64,000 nt of DNA from the NCBI RefSeq assembly GCF_039649665.1, contig NZ_JBDJAW010000011.1:62001-126000 (forward strand), written 5' to 3'. Below are positions 29,863-38,658 of the stretch, piece by piece (positions within the stretch are counted from its first letter, which is position 1; each line of letters starts with the position of its first letter). Origin of the DNA: Microbispora sp. ZYX-F-249 (GTDB taxonomy: Bacteria; Actinomycetota; Actinomycetes; Streptosporangiales; Streptosporangiaceae). The notes below the pieces were generated by a model. It ran no database searches. It was given only the letters and a program-made list of their open reading frames with translations, and was not told where the DNA came from. The position numbers and the translations under genes were made by a program.

Positions 29863-31758
29863 GTGGGGCGAACCGCGGACGACCTTCCGCTCCGGCTGGC
29901 CAGGGCCATGTTGTGGGCCTCGTTCGGCATCCTCGTCTACATCCGTGCGTTCAGCGCGCTGGACGGCGGCGCCGATCTGCTCGGGGTGCTGCTCCCGATG
30001 GCGTCCTACCCGCCGCTCATCGCGCTGTCGCTGTGGTGCTGGAGGCCGGCCGTCCGATACGGGCTCTTCGCCGCCGTGATGCTGCTCTACTTCCTGCCGT
30101 TCCCGTTCGCCGGGGAGTCCTGGGACTGGATGCCGTGGACCGTGGCCGCCGCCGCGCTGTGCGCGCTCCCCACACGGATCGCCTGGCCGATGTTCGTCCT
30201 CACCGTGACCGCGGCCGGCGCGTCGGTCCTCCTCCTCGGCTACGACGCCGCTCCCGGACAGGAGGTCCAGGCCGGCCTCGGGTACATGATCGCCACGGCG
30301 GACGACGGTCTCATCGTCTTCGGCCTGTCCAGGCTCGTCATGGCCGTCACGAGACTTCACCGGACGCGCGAGGAACTGGCCCGGACGGCCCTGTCGAGGG
30401 AACGGCTGCGGCTGGACGGAGAGCTGCGGCACCTGCTCGGCGGAAAGCTCCAGGCGATCGCGTTCCGGATGCGGACAGCTGCCCGGCAGGAGCCGGGCGA
30501 GGCACGGCACTCCCTCCGGGAAGGGATCGAACTCGCGCGGCGCACCCTGGCGGAGGTGCGCGCCACGGCCGGCGCCTACCGCGCCGACGCCCTCGGGACG
30601 ATCTCGCCGCCGGCCGAGTCGCCACGGCTGGCGCGGCGTGTTCTGCTCGCGGTCCTGGTCATCCAGTGCCTGCTCGTCCTGAAGAGCCTGGCCTACGTCC
30701 GCCCCGGCGACTGGACGGCCTTCGCCCTCGCCGCCGTCCTGCTCACCGTCATCGTGGTCCTCCAGGTGCTCCCGCGGTCGCGGGCGCGGCTGGTCGCGCA
30801 GAGCCTGCTGATCCTGCTGCCCCTGCCCGTCGTCCCCGACGCCTGGGACCGCCTGCTGAGCATCTTCACGGGCAAGCTGCTGCTCAACGTGCGGCCGCCG
30901 CGCTCCTGGGCGATCGTCGGGGTCGTCCTGGGCGGGCACCTCGCCTGGTTCCTGCACCGGATCGACCGCGACTACCTGTTCATCGACGACATCCCCGCCG
31001 CCCTGGCCAACTTCGGCGGCCATGTCATGATCATGTGGCTGGTGTACTGCCTCGGGCGGCTGAGCGGACTGCTCACCGTGCTGGAGCGGACCCGGCACGA
31101 GCTGGCCGAGGCGGCGGTGCGCCGCGAACGCGTGCGGATCGCCGGCGACCTGCACGACATCCTGGGCTACAGCCTGTCGGCGGTCGCCCTCAAGGGCGAG
31201 GTCGCCGAACACCTGCTCGGCACCGACCCCGCAAGGGCCGAAACCGAGATCGCCGCACTCGGGTCACTGGTCGAACGGGCCGTGGTGGAGCTCGGCTCCA
31301 TCACCGGCGACCGGGTGGAGCTGCGGCTGAGCAGTGAGATCGACGCCGCCCGCGAGGTGCTGGCGAGCGCCGGGATCGACGCGGTGGTGCGCGTCGAGAC
31401 GGGCCCGCTTCCCGCGGCGGTCGACACCGCGCTGGCCACCGTGCTGCGAGAAGGCGTCACCAACGTCCTGCGCCACAGTCAGGCCCGCACCTGCGAGATC
31501 ACCGTGTCGGGCACGGCGGGTGGCGTACGGCTGCGGATGGTCAACGACGGAGCCGCCGTACGGGAGGGATCGGAGCGGCAGGAACGGCGCGGCACCGGGC
31601 TCCACAGCATCGCGGCGCGGACCAGCGGACGGGTGACGGCCGGACACCGGGCCGATGACAGCTTCGAGATGCTCGCCGAGTTTCCGGCACCGGCCGAACC
31701 CGATGGCGGCCCGGAGGGCCTCCATCCGGTCTCGGGCAGGCGGCTCTCCCGGACGTGA
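29863..31758 (+). CDS. Histidine kinase with duplicated, partly degenerate core
   Basis: 631 residues. An N-terminal membrane block (about 15-160) is followed by a dimerisation-helix-like segment RERLRLDGELRHLLGG (179-194), a second membrane block (about 258-400), and a complete HisKA_3 core: RERVRIAGDLHDILGY with phosphorylatable H431, and an HATPase domain with EGVTNVLRHS (530-539) and a GTGLHSI G-box. In the first core the histidine position is R189 and no ATPase domain follows, so it cannot phosphorylate. GTG 29863 is chosen for the GGAAGGG upstream. It pairs with the response regulator 67 bp downstream; the signal is unknown. Confidence 0.87.
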   Translation: MGRTADDLPLRLARAMLWASFGILVYIRAFSALDGGADLLGVLLPMASYPPLIALSLWCWRPAVRYGLFAAVMLLYFLPFPFAGESWDWMPWTVAAAALCALPTRIAWPMFVLTVTAAGASVLLLGYDAAPGQEVQAGLGYMIATADDGLIVFGLSRLVMAVTRLHRTREELARTALSRERLRLDGELRHLLGGKLQAIAFRMRTAARQEPGEARHSLREGIELARRTLAEVRATAGAYRADALGTISPPAESPRLARRVLLAVLVIQCLLVLKSLAYVRPGDWTAFALAAVLLTVIVVLQVLPRSRARLVAQSLLILLPLPVVPDAWDRLLSIFTGKLLLNVRPPRSWAIVGVVLGGHLAWFLHRIDRDYLFIDDIPAALANFGGHVMIMWLVYCLGRLSGLLTVLERTRHELAEAAVRRERVRIAGDLHDILGYSLSAVALKGEVAEHLLGTDPARAETEIAALGSLVERAVVELGSITGDRVELRLSSEIDAAREVLASAGIDAVVRVETGPLPAAVDTALATVLREGVTNVLRHSQARTCEITVSGTAGGVRLRMVNDGAAVREGSERQERRGTGLHSIAARTSGRVTAGHRADDSFEMLAEFPAPAEPDGGPEGLHPVSGRRLSRT

Positions 31759-31825
31759 GACCGCTGGCATGATCGGTGTCCATCGGACGGGGGTCGAGGC
31801 CGTCCGTTCGCGGGCCGGAAGGGTG

Positions 31826-32437
31826 ATGCGTGTGATTCGCGTCCTCATCGCGGAGGACATGCACATCCTCCGCGAAGCGCTGATCGAGCTGCTGTCGTTG
31901 CACGACGACATCGAGGTGGTGGCGGGGGTCGTCTCCGGCCTGGAGATCGTACCCGCGGCGCTGGAGCACCGGCCCGACGTGGCCGTGATCGACATCGACC
32001 TGCCGGGGCTGGACGGCGTGGCCGCGGCGGCCGAGTTGCGAAGGGCGCTGCCCGATTGCGCCGTCCTGATCCTGACGGCGCTGACCAAACCGGGTGCCCT
32101 GCGCAGGGCGCTGGGCGTCCAGGTCGCGGGTTTCGTGCCGAAGGACATCCGGCCGGCCGAGCTCGCCGCGGCGATCAGGACCGTCGCGGCGGGGGGACGA
32201 GCGGTGGACCCGTCGCTGGCGCTGGTCGCACTGGAGGCGCCGGAAAGCCCGCTCAGCCGGCGCGAGACGGAGGTGCTGCGCATGTCGGCCACGGGCGCGC
32301 AGCCCGCCGAGATCGCCGAGCGGCTCTTCCTGACCTACGGCACGGTGCGCAACTACCTCACCTCAGCGGTCGCCAAGCTGGGGGCCCGCAACCGGGTCGA
32401 CGCCATCCGGATCGCCACGGATTCCGGCTGGATCTAG
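31826..32437 (+). CDS. NarL/LuxR-type response regulator
   Basis: 203 residues. Receiver domain with acidic pocket in IAEDMH, phosphoacceptor D56 in VIDIDLPGLDG and a conserved lysine in FVPKDIRPAEL; LuxR-type helix-turn-helix at about 135-195 (LSRRETEVLRMSATGAQPAE, then GTVRNYLTSAVAKLGARNR). It is the cognate partner of the upstream kinase. GTG 31832 would also fit the ribosome site GGAAGGG. A strong hairpin terminator follows, so kinase and regulator form a closed unit. Confidence 0.91.
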   Translation: MRVIRVLIAEDMHILREALIELLSLHDDIEVVAGVVSGLEIVPAALEHRPDVAVIDIDLPGLDGVAAAAELRRALPDCAVLILTALTKPGALRRALGVQVAGFVPKDIRPAELAAAIRTVAAGGRAVDPSLALVALEAPESPLSRRETEVLRMSATGAQPAEIAERLFLTYGTVRNYLTSAVAKLGARNRVDAIRIATDSGWI

Positions 32438-32482
32438 CCGGGGCTCCGCGACGAGCGGGCAGGCTCCCGATGGTGACGCCCC

Positions 32483-32514
32483 GCCGCCCGGGCCGCCGCG
32501 GCGCCCCGGGCGGC
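32483..32514 (+). terminator. Terminator after the response regulator
   Basis: A 10-bp perfect stem, GCCGCCCGGG (32483-32492) with CCCGGGCGGC (32505-32514) and a 12-nt loop, 45 bp after the stop. Confidence 0.75.
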
Positions 32515-32516
32515 TA

Positions 32517-32531
32517 TGCGAAATGCACATC
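32517..32531 (-). promoter_or_regulatory. Inverted copy of the kinase-upstream motif
   Basis: TGCGAAATGCACATC is the exact complement of 29824-29838. It is the first structured sequence after the terminator and lies upstream of the small ORF/membrane protein pair at 32655-33121, which could therefore be in the same regulon. Confidence 0.5.
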
Positions 32532-32654
32532 GACCGGGTTACTGAGGCACTGACGGCCTTCTCCGGCCTTCTGCCACGATTTCGGTGAACCAAGATCCAC
32601 CGAACGGCGTCCGTCGCGTGCCGCGGCTCTGCCGTCTTGTGAGCAGGAGATGTC

Positions 32655-32717
32655 ATGGGAAAGACGGGCAACCCCACGCCGCGACGGGCGGCCCTCGCAG
32701 GCGCCGGGACTCGCTGA
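32655..32717 (+). CDS. Small ORF coupled to membrane protein gene
   Basis: 20 residues, MGKTGNPTPRRAALAGAGTR. It has a good ribosome site (AGGAG at 32645-32649, 5 bp before the ATG) and its TGA overlaps the ATG of the next gene (TGATG). It could be a translated leader whose main role is to pass ribosomes to the membrane protein, which has only a weak site of its own. No homologue is recognised. Confidence 0.4.
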   Translation: MGKTGNPTPRRAALAGAGTR

Positions 32718-33121
32718 TGGAGCCCACCGAAGTCCTGCCGATCGTCGCGATCCTGTCGATCGTCACCGTCGAGTTCGGCGGGCACGCGCTGCTGCGGTTC
32801 ATCACCACCGACCGGGACCGGCTCGGAGCCCTCCGCGAGCGCTTCTTCCGCGCCGGCCACGCGCACGCGGGTGTGCTCCTGGTGCTCTCACTCGTCTATC
32901 TGCTGTATCTGCCCCGCGCCGGTTTCACCGACGGCCTGGAATGGCTGTGCGGCGCCGCCCTGCTCGCCGGAGTGCTGGCCCAGTCGGGCGGGTTCTTCCT
33001 GCACCTAGGTGTCGGCGAGGAGGGCCGGGGCTCGTACGGCACCGCGCTCACGCGGACCGGCGCCCTGCTCCTCGCGGCCGCGCTCATCGCCTTGGCGGCC
33101 GGACTCATCCGGGCCGCGTAG
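32717..33121 (+). CDS. Small integral membrane protein
   Basis: 134 residues with four hydrophobic segments (about 8-28, 50-70, 80-102 and 115-133). A short soluble loop FITTDRDRLGALRERFFRAG lies between the first two. The family is not recognised. Translationally coupled to the 20-residue ORF upstream. It is followed after 30 bp by an NmrA-like reductase gene, with which it may be co-transcribed. Confidence 0.72.
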   Translation: MEPTEVLPIVAILSIVTVEFGGHALLRFITTDRDRLGALRERFFRAGHAHAGVLLVLSLVYLLYLPRAGFTDGLEWLCGAALLAGVLAQSGGFFLHLGVGEEGRGSYGTALTRTGALLLAAALIALAAGLIRAA

Positions 33122-33151
33122 GCCGCCCACCGCAGGCGAACGGAGAAGTGA

Positions 33152-33997
33152 ATGATCCTGGTGACCGGCGCGACCGGCAACGTGGGCTCGGAACTGGTCG
33201 AGGCGCTGCTCGGGGCGGGTGAACGGGTCCGGGCGCTCGTCCGGAACCCCGGGGACGCCGCCCTGCCCCCTGACGCGGAGCCCGTCGGCGGCGACCTCAA
33301 CCGGCCGGAGAGCCTGACCGAGGCGTTCGACGGTGTCCGGCGTGTGTTCCTCCTGCCGGGCTACGAAGACATGCCCGGCCTGCTGGCCCGCGCCCGCCGG
33401 GCCGGGGTGGAGCGGGTCGTGCTGCTGACGGGCGGATCGGCCGCGCTGGAGGACATGACCAACGCCGTCTCCCGCTACATGACCCTCTCCGAGCGGGCCG
33501 TGCGGGCGTCCGGCCTGCCCTGGACCCTCCTGAGGCCAAGGTCGTTCATGTCCAACGCCCTGCGCTGGCTGCCTCAACTCGAGGCCGGCGACGTGGTGCG
33601 CGTGCCGTTCGCCTTCGTGCGCACCGCCGCCGTCGATCCCTTCGACATCGCCGCCGTGGCGGCCCGGGCGCTGCTGGACGACGGGCACGACGGCCTGATC
33701 CACGAAGTGACCGGCCCGCGGGCGCTGCTGCCCGCCGACCAGGTGGCCGTCCTCGCCAGGGTGCTCGGCAGGGATCTGCGTTGCGAAGGCCTGACCGACG
33801 CCGAGGCCCGGGCCGAGATGGAGGCGCAGATGCCCGCGCAGTACGTCGACGCGTTCTTCCGGTTCTTCGCCGACGGCACGCTGGACGAGTCGCGCGTCCA
33901 CCCCACTGTGCGCGAGGTGACCGGACGCCCACCCCGCACCTTCGAACAATGGGCGGACGCCCACGCCGATGCCTTCCGCGAGACCCGGGCCCCTTGA
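33152..33997 (+). CDS. NmrA-like NAD(P)-binding reductase (atypical SDR)
   Basis: 281 residues. It starts with the dinucleotide motif MILVTGATGNVGSELVEALL and the NADP-type arginine in RALVRNPGD; it lacks the SDR catalytic tyrosine in a YxxxK context, as in NmrA and NAD(P)H-sensing family members. Typical members are quinone or isoflavone reductase-like, or redox sensors. GGAGA lies about 6 bp before the ATG. It is convergent with the SnoaL-domain gene, only 16 bp between stops. Confidence 0.86.
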   Translation: MILVTGATGNVGSELVEALLGAGERVRALVRNPGDAALPPDAEPVGGDLNRPESLTEAFDGVRRVFLLPGYEDMPGLLARARRAGVERVVLLTGGSAALEDMTNAVSRYMTLSERAVRASGLPWTLLRPRSFMSNALRWLPQLEAGDVVRVPFAFVRTAAVDPFDIAAVAARALLDDGHDGLIHEVTGPRALLPADQVAVLARVLGRDLRCEGLTDAEARAEMEAQMPAQYVDAFFRFFADGTLDESRVHPTVREVTGRPPRTFEQWADAHADAFRETRAP

Positions 33998-34013
33998 ATC
34001 GGTGCACGCCGCA

Positions 34014-34868
34014 CTACGGACGCAGGTCGGTCGCGGCCTCGCCGGTGCCCGGATCGCACGGGAAGGAGAGGTGCTGGTGGATCATCACCCACGCGCCGTC
34101 CCGCCGTTCGAACACGCGGGTCCCGCGTGACCACATCTCGGCGCTCTCGCCGCCGGTCTGCTCCACCCGGATGCGGTTGAGCCCCCACGCGACCGCCAGG
34201 TCCCGCCTGGCCAGGATCTCGAGGTCGGGGACGTCCCAGCTCACGCCGGCCTCGGCGGCGTCGAGGCCGCGCGCGCAGACCTCGCGCACCGCCTCGACGC
34301 CGCGGTGCTGCAGCGGCCCGTCGTGCTCGTAGGAGACGACGTCCCCGGCGATTCCGGTCATGAGGCCGTCCAGGTCCCCTTCGGCGGTGCCGGCGAACCA
34401 CCGGCGGTGCAGTTCGCGCACCTCCTCCTCTGCCGTTTCCGAATCCTCGGCCGTGCCCGAATCGGCGCCCGGCTCGACGTACGGGAACGAGTGGTGCTCA
34501 TGGGTGATCATCCAGTGGCCGTCCTGCCTGCGCAGGCCGAGCGTCAGCCGCAGGCGCATCCGCGGGTCGGCCGCGAGTTCCTCGGGGCCGCCGCAGCGCA
34601 GCAGGGCGTGGGCGAACGCGACGTCCTCCCCCGCGGTCACGTCCAGCGAATCGATCTCGAAGCAGGCGCCCCGTGCCTGCCAGGCGAAGAAGGGCGGCCA
34701 CGTCTCGCGGTAGGCGTCCAGGCCGCGTACGCCCTCGTACGGCGGCGGCACGTCGAACATCACGATGTCGGCCGCGTGGCCGGCGACGACTCCGTCGATG
34801 TCGCCGCGGTGGACCGCCTCGGCCCAGCGCTCGATCAGGTCGCGGATCCGCTCGTGGTCGTCGGTCAT
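34014..34868 (-). CDS. Protein with two SnoaL-like domains
   Basis: 284 residues made of two SnoaL/DUF4440-type folds, residues about 1-130 and 145-275. Both show the family pattern of an N-terminal helix with RWAEAVHRGDIDGVVAGHAA or RRWFAGTAEGDLDGLMTGIA followed by strands with WMITHEHHSFP and WVMIHQHLSFP. These cone-shaped domains bind or isomerise small hydrophobic molecules. ATG 34868 has GGAAGG upstream; GTG 34901 is possible. It lies 61 bp downstream of a sigma factor gene that itself has a SnoaL domain, so the two are likely an operon. Confidence 0.82.
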   Translation of the reverse strand: MTDDHERIRDLIERWAEAVHRGDIDGVVAGHAADIVMFDVPPPYEGVRGLDAYRETWPPFFAWQARGACFEIDSLDVTAGEDVAFAHALLRCGGPEELAADPRMRLRLTLGLRRQDGHWMITHEHHSFPYVEPGADSGTAEDSETAEEEVRELHRRWFAGTAEGDLDGLMTGIAGDVVSYEHDGPLQHRGVEAVREVCARGLDAAEAGVSWDVPDLEILARRDLAVAWGLNRIRVEQTGGESAEMWSRGTRVFERRDGAWVMIHQHLSFPCDPGTGEAATDLRP

Positions 34869-34929
34869 CTGGCTCGGTCCTTCCGGGTCGTCGGCTGTCA
34901 CCGCCTACAACCCCCGGCAACCGGCGAAC

Positions 34930-35979
34930 TCATCGGTCGGCGGCCACATCCGCCCGCGTGAGTTCCGCCGGCAGGCCGAAGGCCGGCAGGTGGGCGTCCA
35001 GGAACGAGACCACCTCGGCGATCAGCGGTCCGCGCAGCGCGAGCAGGTCCAGGCCGGCGGCCGCGTACACGCCGCGGTCGTCGTCCCACAGGTAGGTGCC
35101 GAACGCGACCTGCCCGTTCGCCCGCGCCGGCAGGAAGCGCCAGCGCCGGCTCCCGGCCGTCTCCAGCAGGAAGCCGCGGATGCCGTCGTGCCCGTGGAAC
35201 CAGGCCGGAAGCGGCGGCATCGAGTACTTCGCGTCCTCGGTCAGCATCGCCACGATGGCGTCCACGTCCGCGGCCTCCCAGGCGGCGGCGTAGCGCCGGG
35301 CCGTCCCCCGCCACGCCGGTTCGCCGAGCAGCCCGAGTGTCCGCTGCTGGGTGGCGGGCGGGACCAGGCGGCCGAGCGTGCCGCGGGCCCGCTGCAGCGC
35401 GCTGTTGACCGCGGCGACGGTCGTCTCCAGCAGGCCGGCGACCTCGCCGGCGCCGTAGCCGAGGACGTCGCGCAGCAGCAGCACGGCCCGCTGCCGAGCG
35501 GGCAGGTGCTGCAGCGCGGCGACGAAGGCCAGCTCCACGCTCTCCCGCGCCACGACGCGGGCCTCCGGGCCCAGCTCCGCGGTCCAGCTCATCAGCCGGT
35601 CCGGGAACGGCTCGACCCACGCCGCCTCGGCCGGAGGTACGCCTCCCGGGCTCAGGTCGGCGGGCAGCTCGCGCCGCCCACGCCGCTCGATGAGCGTCAG
35701 CGCCCTGTTCGTGGCGATCGCGTACAGCCAGGGCCGTACGGACCCGCGGTCCCCCTCGTGTTCCCGGAACCGTGGCAGAGCGCGCCATGCCCGGTCCAGC
35801 GTGTCCTGGACGACGTCCTCCGCGTCGTGAACCGATCCCAGCATGCGGTAGCAGTGCGCGCGCAGCTCGTCCCGCAACGGCCCGACCAGGCGCCCGAAGG
35901 CGTCGCCGTCGCCGGAACGGGCCGCGGCCAGCAGTTCGGCCCCGGACTGCCCCGTCCGGCCGATCCGTTCCCCACCCAT
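34930..35979 (-). CDS. ECF sigma factor with SnoaL-like C-terminal domain
   Basis: 349 residues. Region 2 (about 20-90) has [20 protein letters not shown] and [19 protein letters not shown]; region 4 (about 145-205) has [21 protein letters not shown] SnoaL-like domain of ~120 residues follows (about 225-340, WHGRTARRYA-type start and [11 protein letters not shown]). Such C-terminal domains replace an anti-sigma factor in several ECF groups by gating the sigma factor. The downstream tandem-SnoaL gene may be its target or partner. ATG 35979; the ribosome site is weak. Confidence 0.88.
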   Translation of the reverse strand: MGGERIGRTGQSGAELLAAARSGDGDAFGRLVGPLRDELRAHCYRMLGSVHDAEDVVQDTLDRAWRALPRFREHEGDRGSVRPWLYAIATNRALTLIERRGRRELPADLSPGGVPPAEAAWVEPFPDRLMSWTAELGPEARVVARESVELAFVAALQHLPARQRAVLLLRDVLGYGAGEVAGLLETTVAAVNSALQRARGTLGRLVPPATQQRTLGLLGEPAWRGTARRYAAAWEAADVDAIVAMLTEDAKYSMPPLPAWFHGHDGIRGFLLETAGSRRWRFLPARANGQVAFGTYLWDDDRGVYAAAGLDLLALRGPLIAEVVSFLDAHLPAFGLPAELTRADVAADR

Positions 35980-36156
35980 CCGCCCATCCTGCCCCGGCCC
36001 GGGGGGCGGTGCCGGAGACAGTGGAGGAAGCGGTCGGGCCGTGCGCAATGCCGGGTCCGGACGGGCCCCCACCGCGCCGGCGGTACGGAGCCTCCGGCTC
36101 GGCCGAAGGCGTTCACACGTGCGATCGCTTCCTCCCCTCCAGGGTAATCCCGGTGG

Positions 36157-36849
36157 TCAGACGGACAACAGGCGGTGAACCTCCTCGTCCCGGAGCTCCC
36201 GTGCGGGGCCGGACCTGACCACCCGCCCGGCGTCGAGGATCACGAACCCGTCGGCCAGCCGCAGGGCGAGGTCCAGGTACTGCTCCACCAGCAGGATCGC
36301 GAGACCGGTCGCGTGCAGGCGTTCCACGGCCTCCTCGATCTCCAGGATGATCGACGGCTGGATGCCCTCGGTCGGCTCGTCCAGGATCAGCAGCCTCGGC
36401 CGGGTGACCAGGGCCCGGGCGATCGCGAGCTGCTGCTGCTGGCCGCCGGACAGGAAGCCCGCCGGCCGTTTCAGCAGCGGCTTGAGCCGGGGGAAGACCT
36501 CCAGCGCCTCCTCCAGCGCCGCGTGCTCACGGTGCGTGGAGGCCTCCAGCGTGACCAGGAGATTGTCCATCACGGTGAGCTGGGGAAAGGTCTCGTGCCC
36601 CTGCGGCACGTAGCCCATGCCGAGCCGTACGCGCTGGTCGGGGCGCAGCCGGGTGACGTCCCTGCCCTCGAACGTCACCGTCCCGCCGGTCGCCGGGAGC
36701 ACGCCCATGACGGTGTCGAGCAGGGTCGTCTTGCCGACCCCGTTGCGGCCCATCACGCAGACGAGGCTTCCGGCGGTCACCTCCAGCGAGACGCCGAAGA
36801 GCACCCGGGCCCGGCCGTACCCCGACTCCAGTCCCTCAACGGACAGCAT
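36157..36849 (-). CDS. urtE: Urea ABC transporter ATP-binding protein UrtE
   Basis: 230 residues. Walker A GRNGVGKTTLLDTVMG (about 37), signature LSGGQQQQLAIARAL (about 133) and Walker B LLILDEPTEGIQPS (about 155) are intact and match the UrtE subtype of branched-chain-type transporters. It energises urea import with UrtD through UrtB/UrtC. Last gene of urtABCDE; its ATG overlaps the end of urtD by 14 bp, and GAGGG lies 8 bp upstream. Confidence 0.94.
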   Translation of the reverse strand: MLSVEGLESGYGRARVLFGVSLEVTAGSLVCVMGRNGVGKTTLLDTVMGVLPATGGTVTFEGRDVTRLRPDQRVRLGMGYVPQGHETFPQLTVMDNLLVTLEASTHREHAALEEALEVFPRLKPLLKRPAGFLSGGQQQQLAIARALVTRPRLLILDEPTEGIQPSIILEIEEAVERLHATGLAILLVEQYLDLALRLADGFVILDAGRVVRSGPARELRDEEVHRLLSV

Positions 36850-37597
36850 CCTCTGCACCCTCCCGCGCCCGTCCCAAGTAGATCTCCTGCACGCGCGGGT
36901 CGGCCCGCACCTGCTCCACCGAGCCCTCCGTCAGCACCCTGCCCTCGTGCAGGACGGTGACCTGGGAGGCGTAGCGGCGCAGGAAGTCCATGTCGTGCTC
37001 GACCACGACCACGGTGTGGTCGCGGGCGACCTCGGTGAGCAGCTCGCCGGTGCGCTCGCGCTCGCCGGAGGACATGCCGGCGACCGGCTCGTCGAGCAGC
37101 AGCAGCCGGGGCCGCTGGACGATCAGCATGCCGATCTCCAGCCACTGCCGCTGCCCGTGGGACAGCACCCCGGCCCTGCTGCCGGCCAGCCCGGCCAGGC
37201 CGGTCGTCTCCAGTGCCGCCGCGACCTCCTCCGACACCCCGCGCCTGCGACGCAGCAGCGACCACAGGGGGCGGCGGAACGACGCGGCGAGGTCGAGGTT
37301 CTCCAGCACGGTGAGCTCCTCGAAGACCACCGAGGTCTGGAAGGTGCGGCCCACGCCGAGCCGGACGATCTCGTGTTCCCTGCGGCCCGCGAGGTCCTGC
37401 CCCTCGAACCGCACCGTGCCCGCCGTCGGTTTCGTCAGGCCCGTGATCACGTCGATGAGGGTGGTCTTCCCCGCGCCGTTCGGCCCGATCAGGAAGCGCA
37501 GCTCACCCCGGCCGACGGTCAGGTCCACGCCGTCGAGCGCCCGGAAGCCGCCGAAGGCGACTTCCAGCCCGCGGATGTCCAGGAGCGGCTCGGTCAC
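36836..37597 (-). CDS. urtD: Urea ABC transporter ATP-binding protein UrtD
   Basis: 253 residues with Walker A GPNGAGKTTLIDVITG (about 36), signature LSHGQRQWLEIGMLI (about 150) and Walker B LLLLDEPVAGMS (about 170). The SHGQRQWLEIG form is characteristic of UrtD. GTG start overlapping the urtC stop by 4 bp (GTGA). Confidence 0.94.
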   Translation of the reverse strand: MTEPLLDIRGLEVAFGGFRALDGVDLTVGRGELRFLIGPNGAGKTTLIDVITGLTKPTAGTVRFEGQDLAGRREHEIVRLGVGRTFQTSVVFEELTVLENLDLAASFRRPLWSLLRRRRGVSEEVAAALETTGLAGLAGSRAGVLSHGQRQWLEIGMLIVQRPRLLLLDEPVAGMSSGERERTGELLTEVARDHTVVVVEHDMDFLRRYASQVTVLHEGRVLTEGSVEQVRADPRVQEIYLGRAREGAEDAVR

Positions 37598-38658
37598 GCC
37601 CTCGCCTCCCTTCTCCGTACGAGTGCGGCGGCCAGGCCCGCGATGCCCTTGGGCGCCAGCGTCATGACGAGCACGAACAGGGCGCCCTGCAGGTACAGCC
37701 AGACGTCCGGGAGCTCCTCGCTGAAGTACGTCCGCGCGTACCCCATCACGACCGCGCCGAGCACCGCGCCCGCCAGCGCGAACCGGCCGCCGACGGCCAC
37801 GGCGACGACGAGTTCGAGCGAGGGCACGACCCCGAGCAGGGCCGGCGAGATGATGCCCACCACGGGCACGAACAGCGCCCCCGCGATGCCGGCCGTGCCC
37901 GCGGAGACGGCGAAGGTCAGCGTCTTCACGGTGGCGGGGTCGTACCCCAGGAAGCGCACCCGGTCCTCGCCGTCCCTGACCGCGAGCAGCAGCCGTCCGA
38001 ACCGGCTGCGGACCAGTTGCCTCGCGCCCAGGTAGAGCGCCCCGAGCACGGCCGCCACCAGCAGGTAGAGGCCCCGCTGGGTCTCGTCGGCCGCCACGTC
38101 GCGGCCGAAGAAGTCGAAGAAGTTGGTCAGGCCGTTCGTGCCGCCGGTCAGCCCCTGCTGCCCGACCAGCAGGATCACCAGCGCCGCCGCCAGCGCCTGG
38201 GTGAGGATCGCGAAGTACGCCCCTCGTACGCGCTGGCGGAAGACCAGCGCGCCGAGCAGCAGCGCGACCGCGACCGGCAGCACGACGACCATGGCCAGCG
38301 CGAAGACCGGGTTGCCGAACGGCTTCCACAGCGCCGGCAGCTTCTCCACCCCGCTCCAGACCATGAAGTCGGGCAGGTCCCCGCCGGCGTCGTTGAGCTT
38401 GAGATACATGCCCATCGCGTAGCCGCCGAGGCCGAAGAACACCCCCTGACCGAGCGTGAGCATGCCGCCCTGCCCCCAGGCGAGGCCGATGCCCAGTGCC
38501 ACGATCGCGTAGCAGAGATACTTGGCCAGCAGGCCGAGGCGGAACGGCTCCAGCAGCAGCGGCGCCACCACCAGGGCGAGCACCGCCACCGCCGTGAAGG
38601 CCGCGGGGCCCTGCCACCGGCCGGTCAGGACCCGGCGCGAGACCGTGAGGGCGGTCAT
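37594..38658 (-). CDS. urtC: Urea ABC transporter permease UrtC
   Basis: 354 residues with about ten membrane segments and the LivM-type core (AILTQALAAALVILLVGQQG, LTGGTNGL, RDGEDRVRFLGYDPATVKTL and the ATPase-contact region that follows). It forms the membrane channel with UrtB. ATG start overlapping the urtB stop (ATGA); the stop overlaps the urtD start. Confidence 0.93.
   Translation of the reverse strand: MTALTVSRRVLTGRWQGPAAFTAVAVLALVVAPLLLEPFRLGLLAKYLCYAIVALGIGLAWGQGGMLTLGQGVFFGLGGYAMGMYLKLNDAGGDLPDFMVWSGVEKLPALWKPFGNPVFALAMVVVLPVAVALLLGALVFRQRVRGAYFAILTQALAAALVILLVGQQGLTGGTNGLTNFFDFFGRDVAADETQRGLYLLVAAVLGALYLGARQLVRSRFGRLLLAVRDGEDRVRFLGYDPATVKTLTFAVSAGTAGIAGALFVPVVGIISPALLGVVPSLELVVAVAVGGRFALAGAVLGAVVMGYARTYFSEELPDVWLYLQGALFVLVMTLAPKGIAGLAAALVRRREARA

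Noticed and set aside
29776-31212. 478-codon minus-strand open frame opposite the histidine kinase
   Set aside because: Composition of a shadow frame; kinase motifs are on the plus strand.
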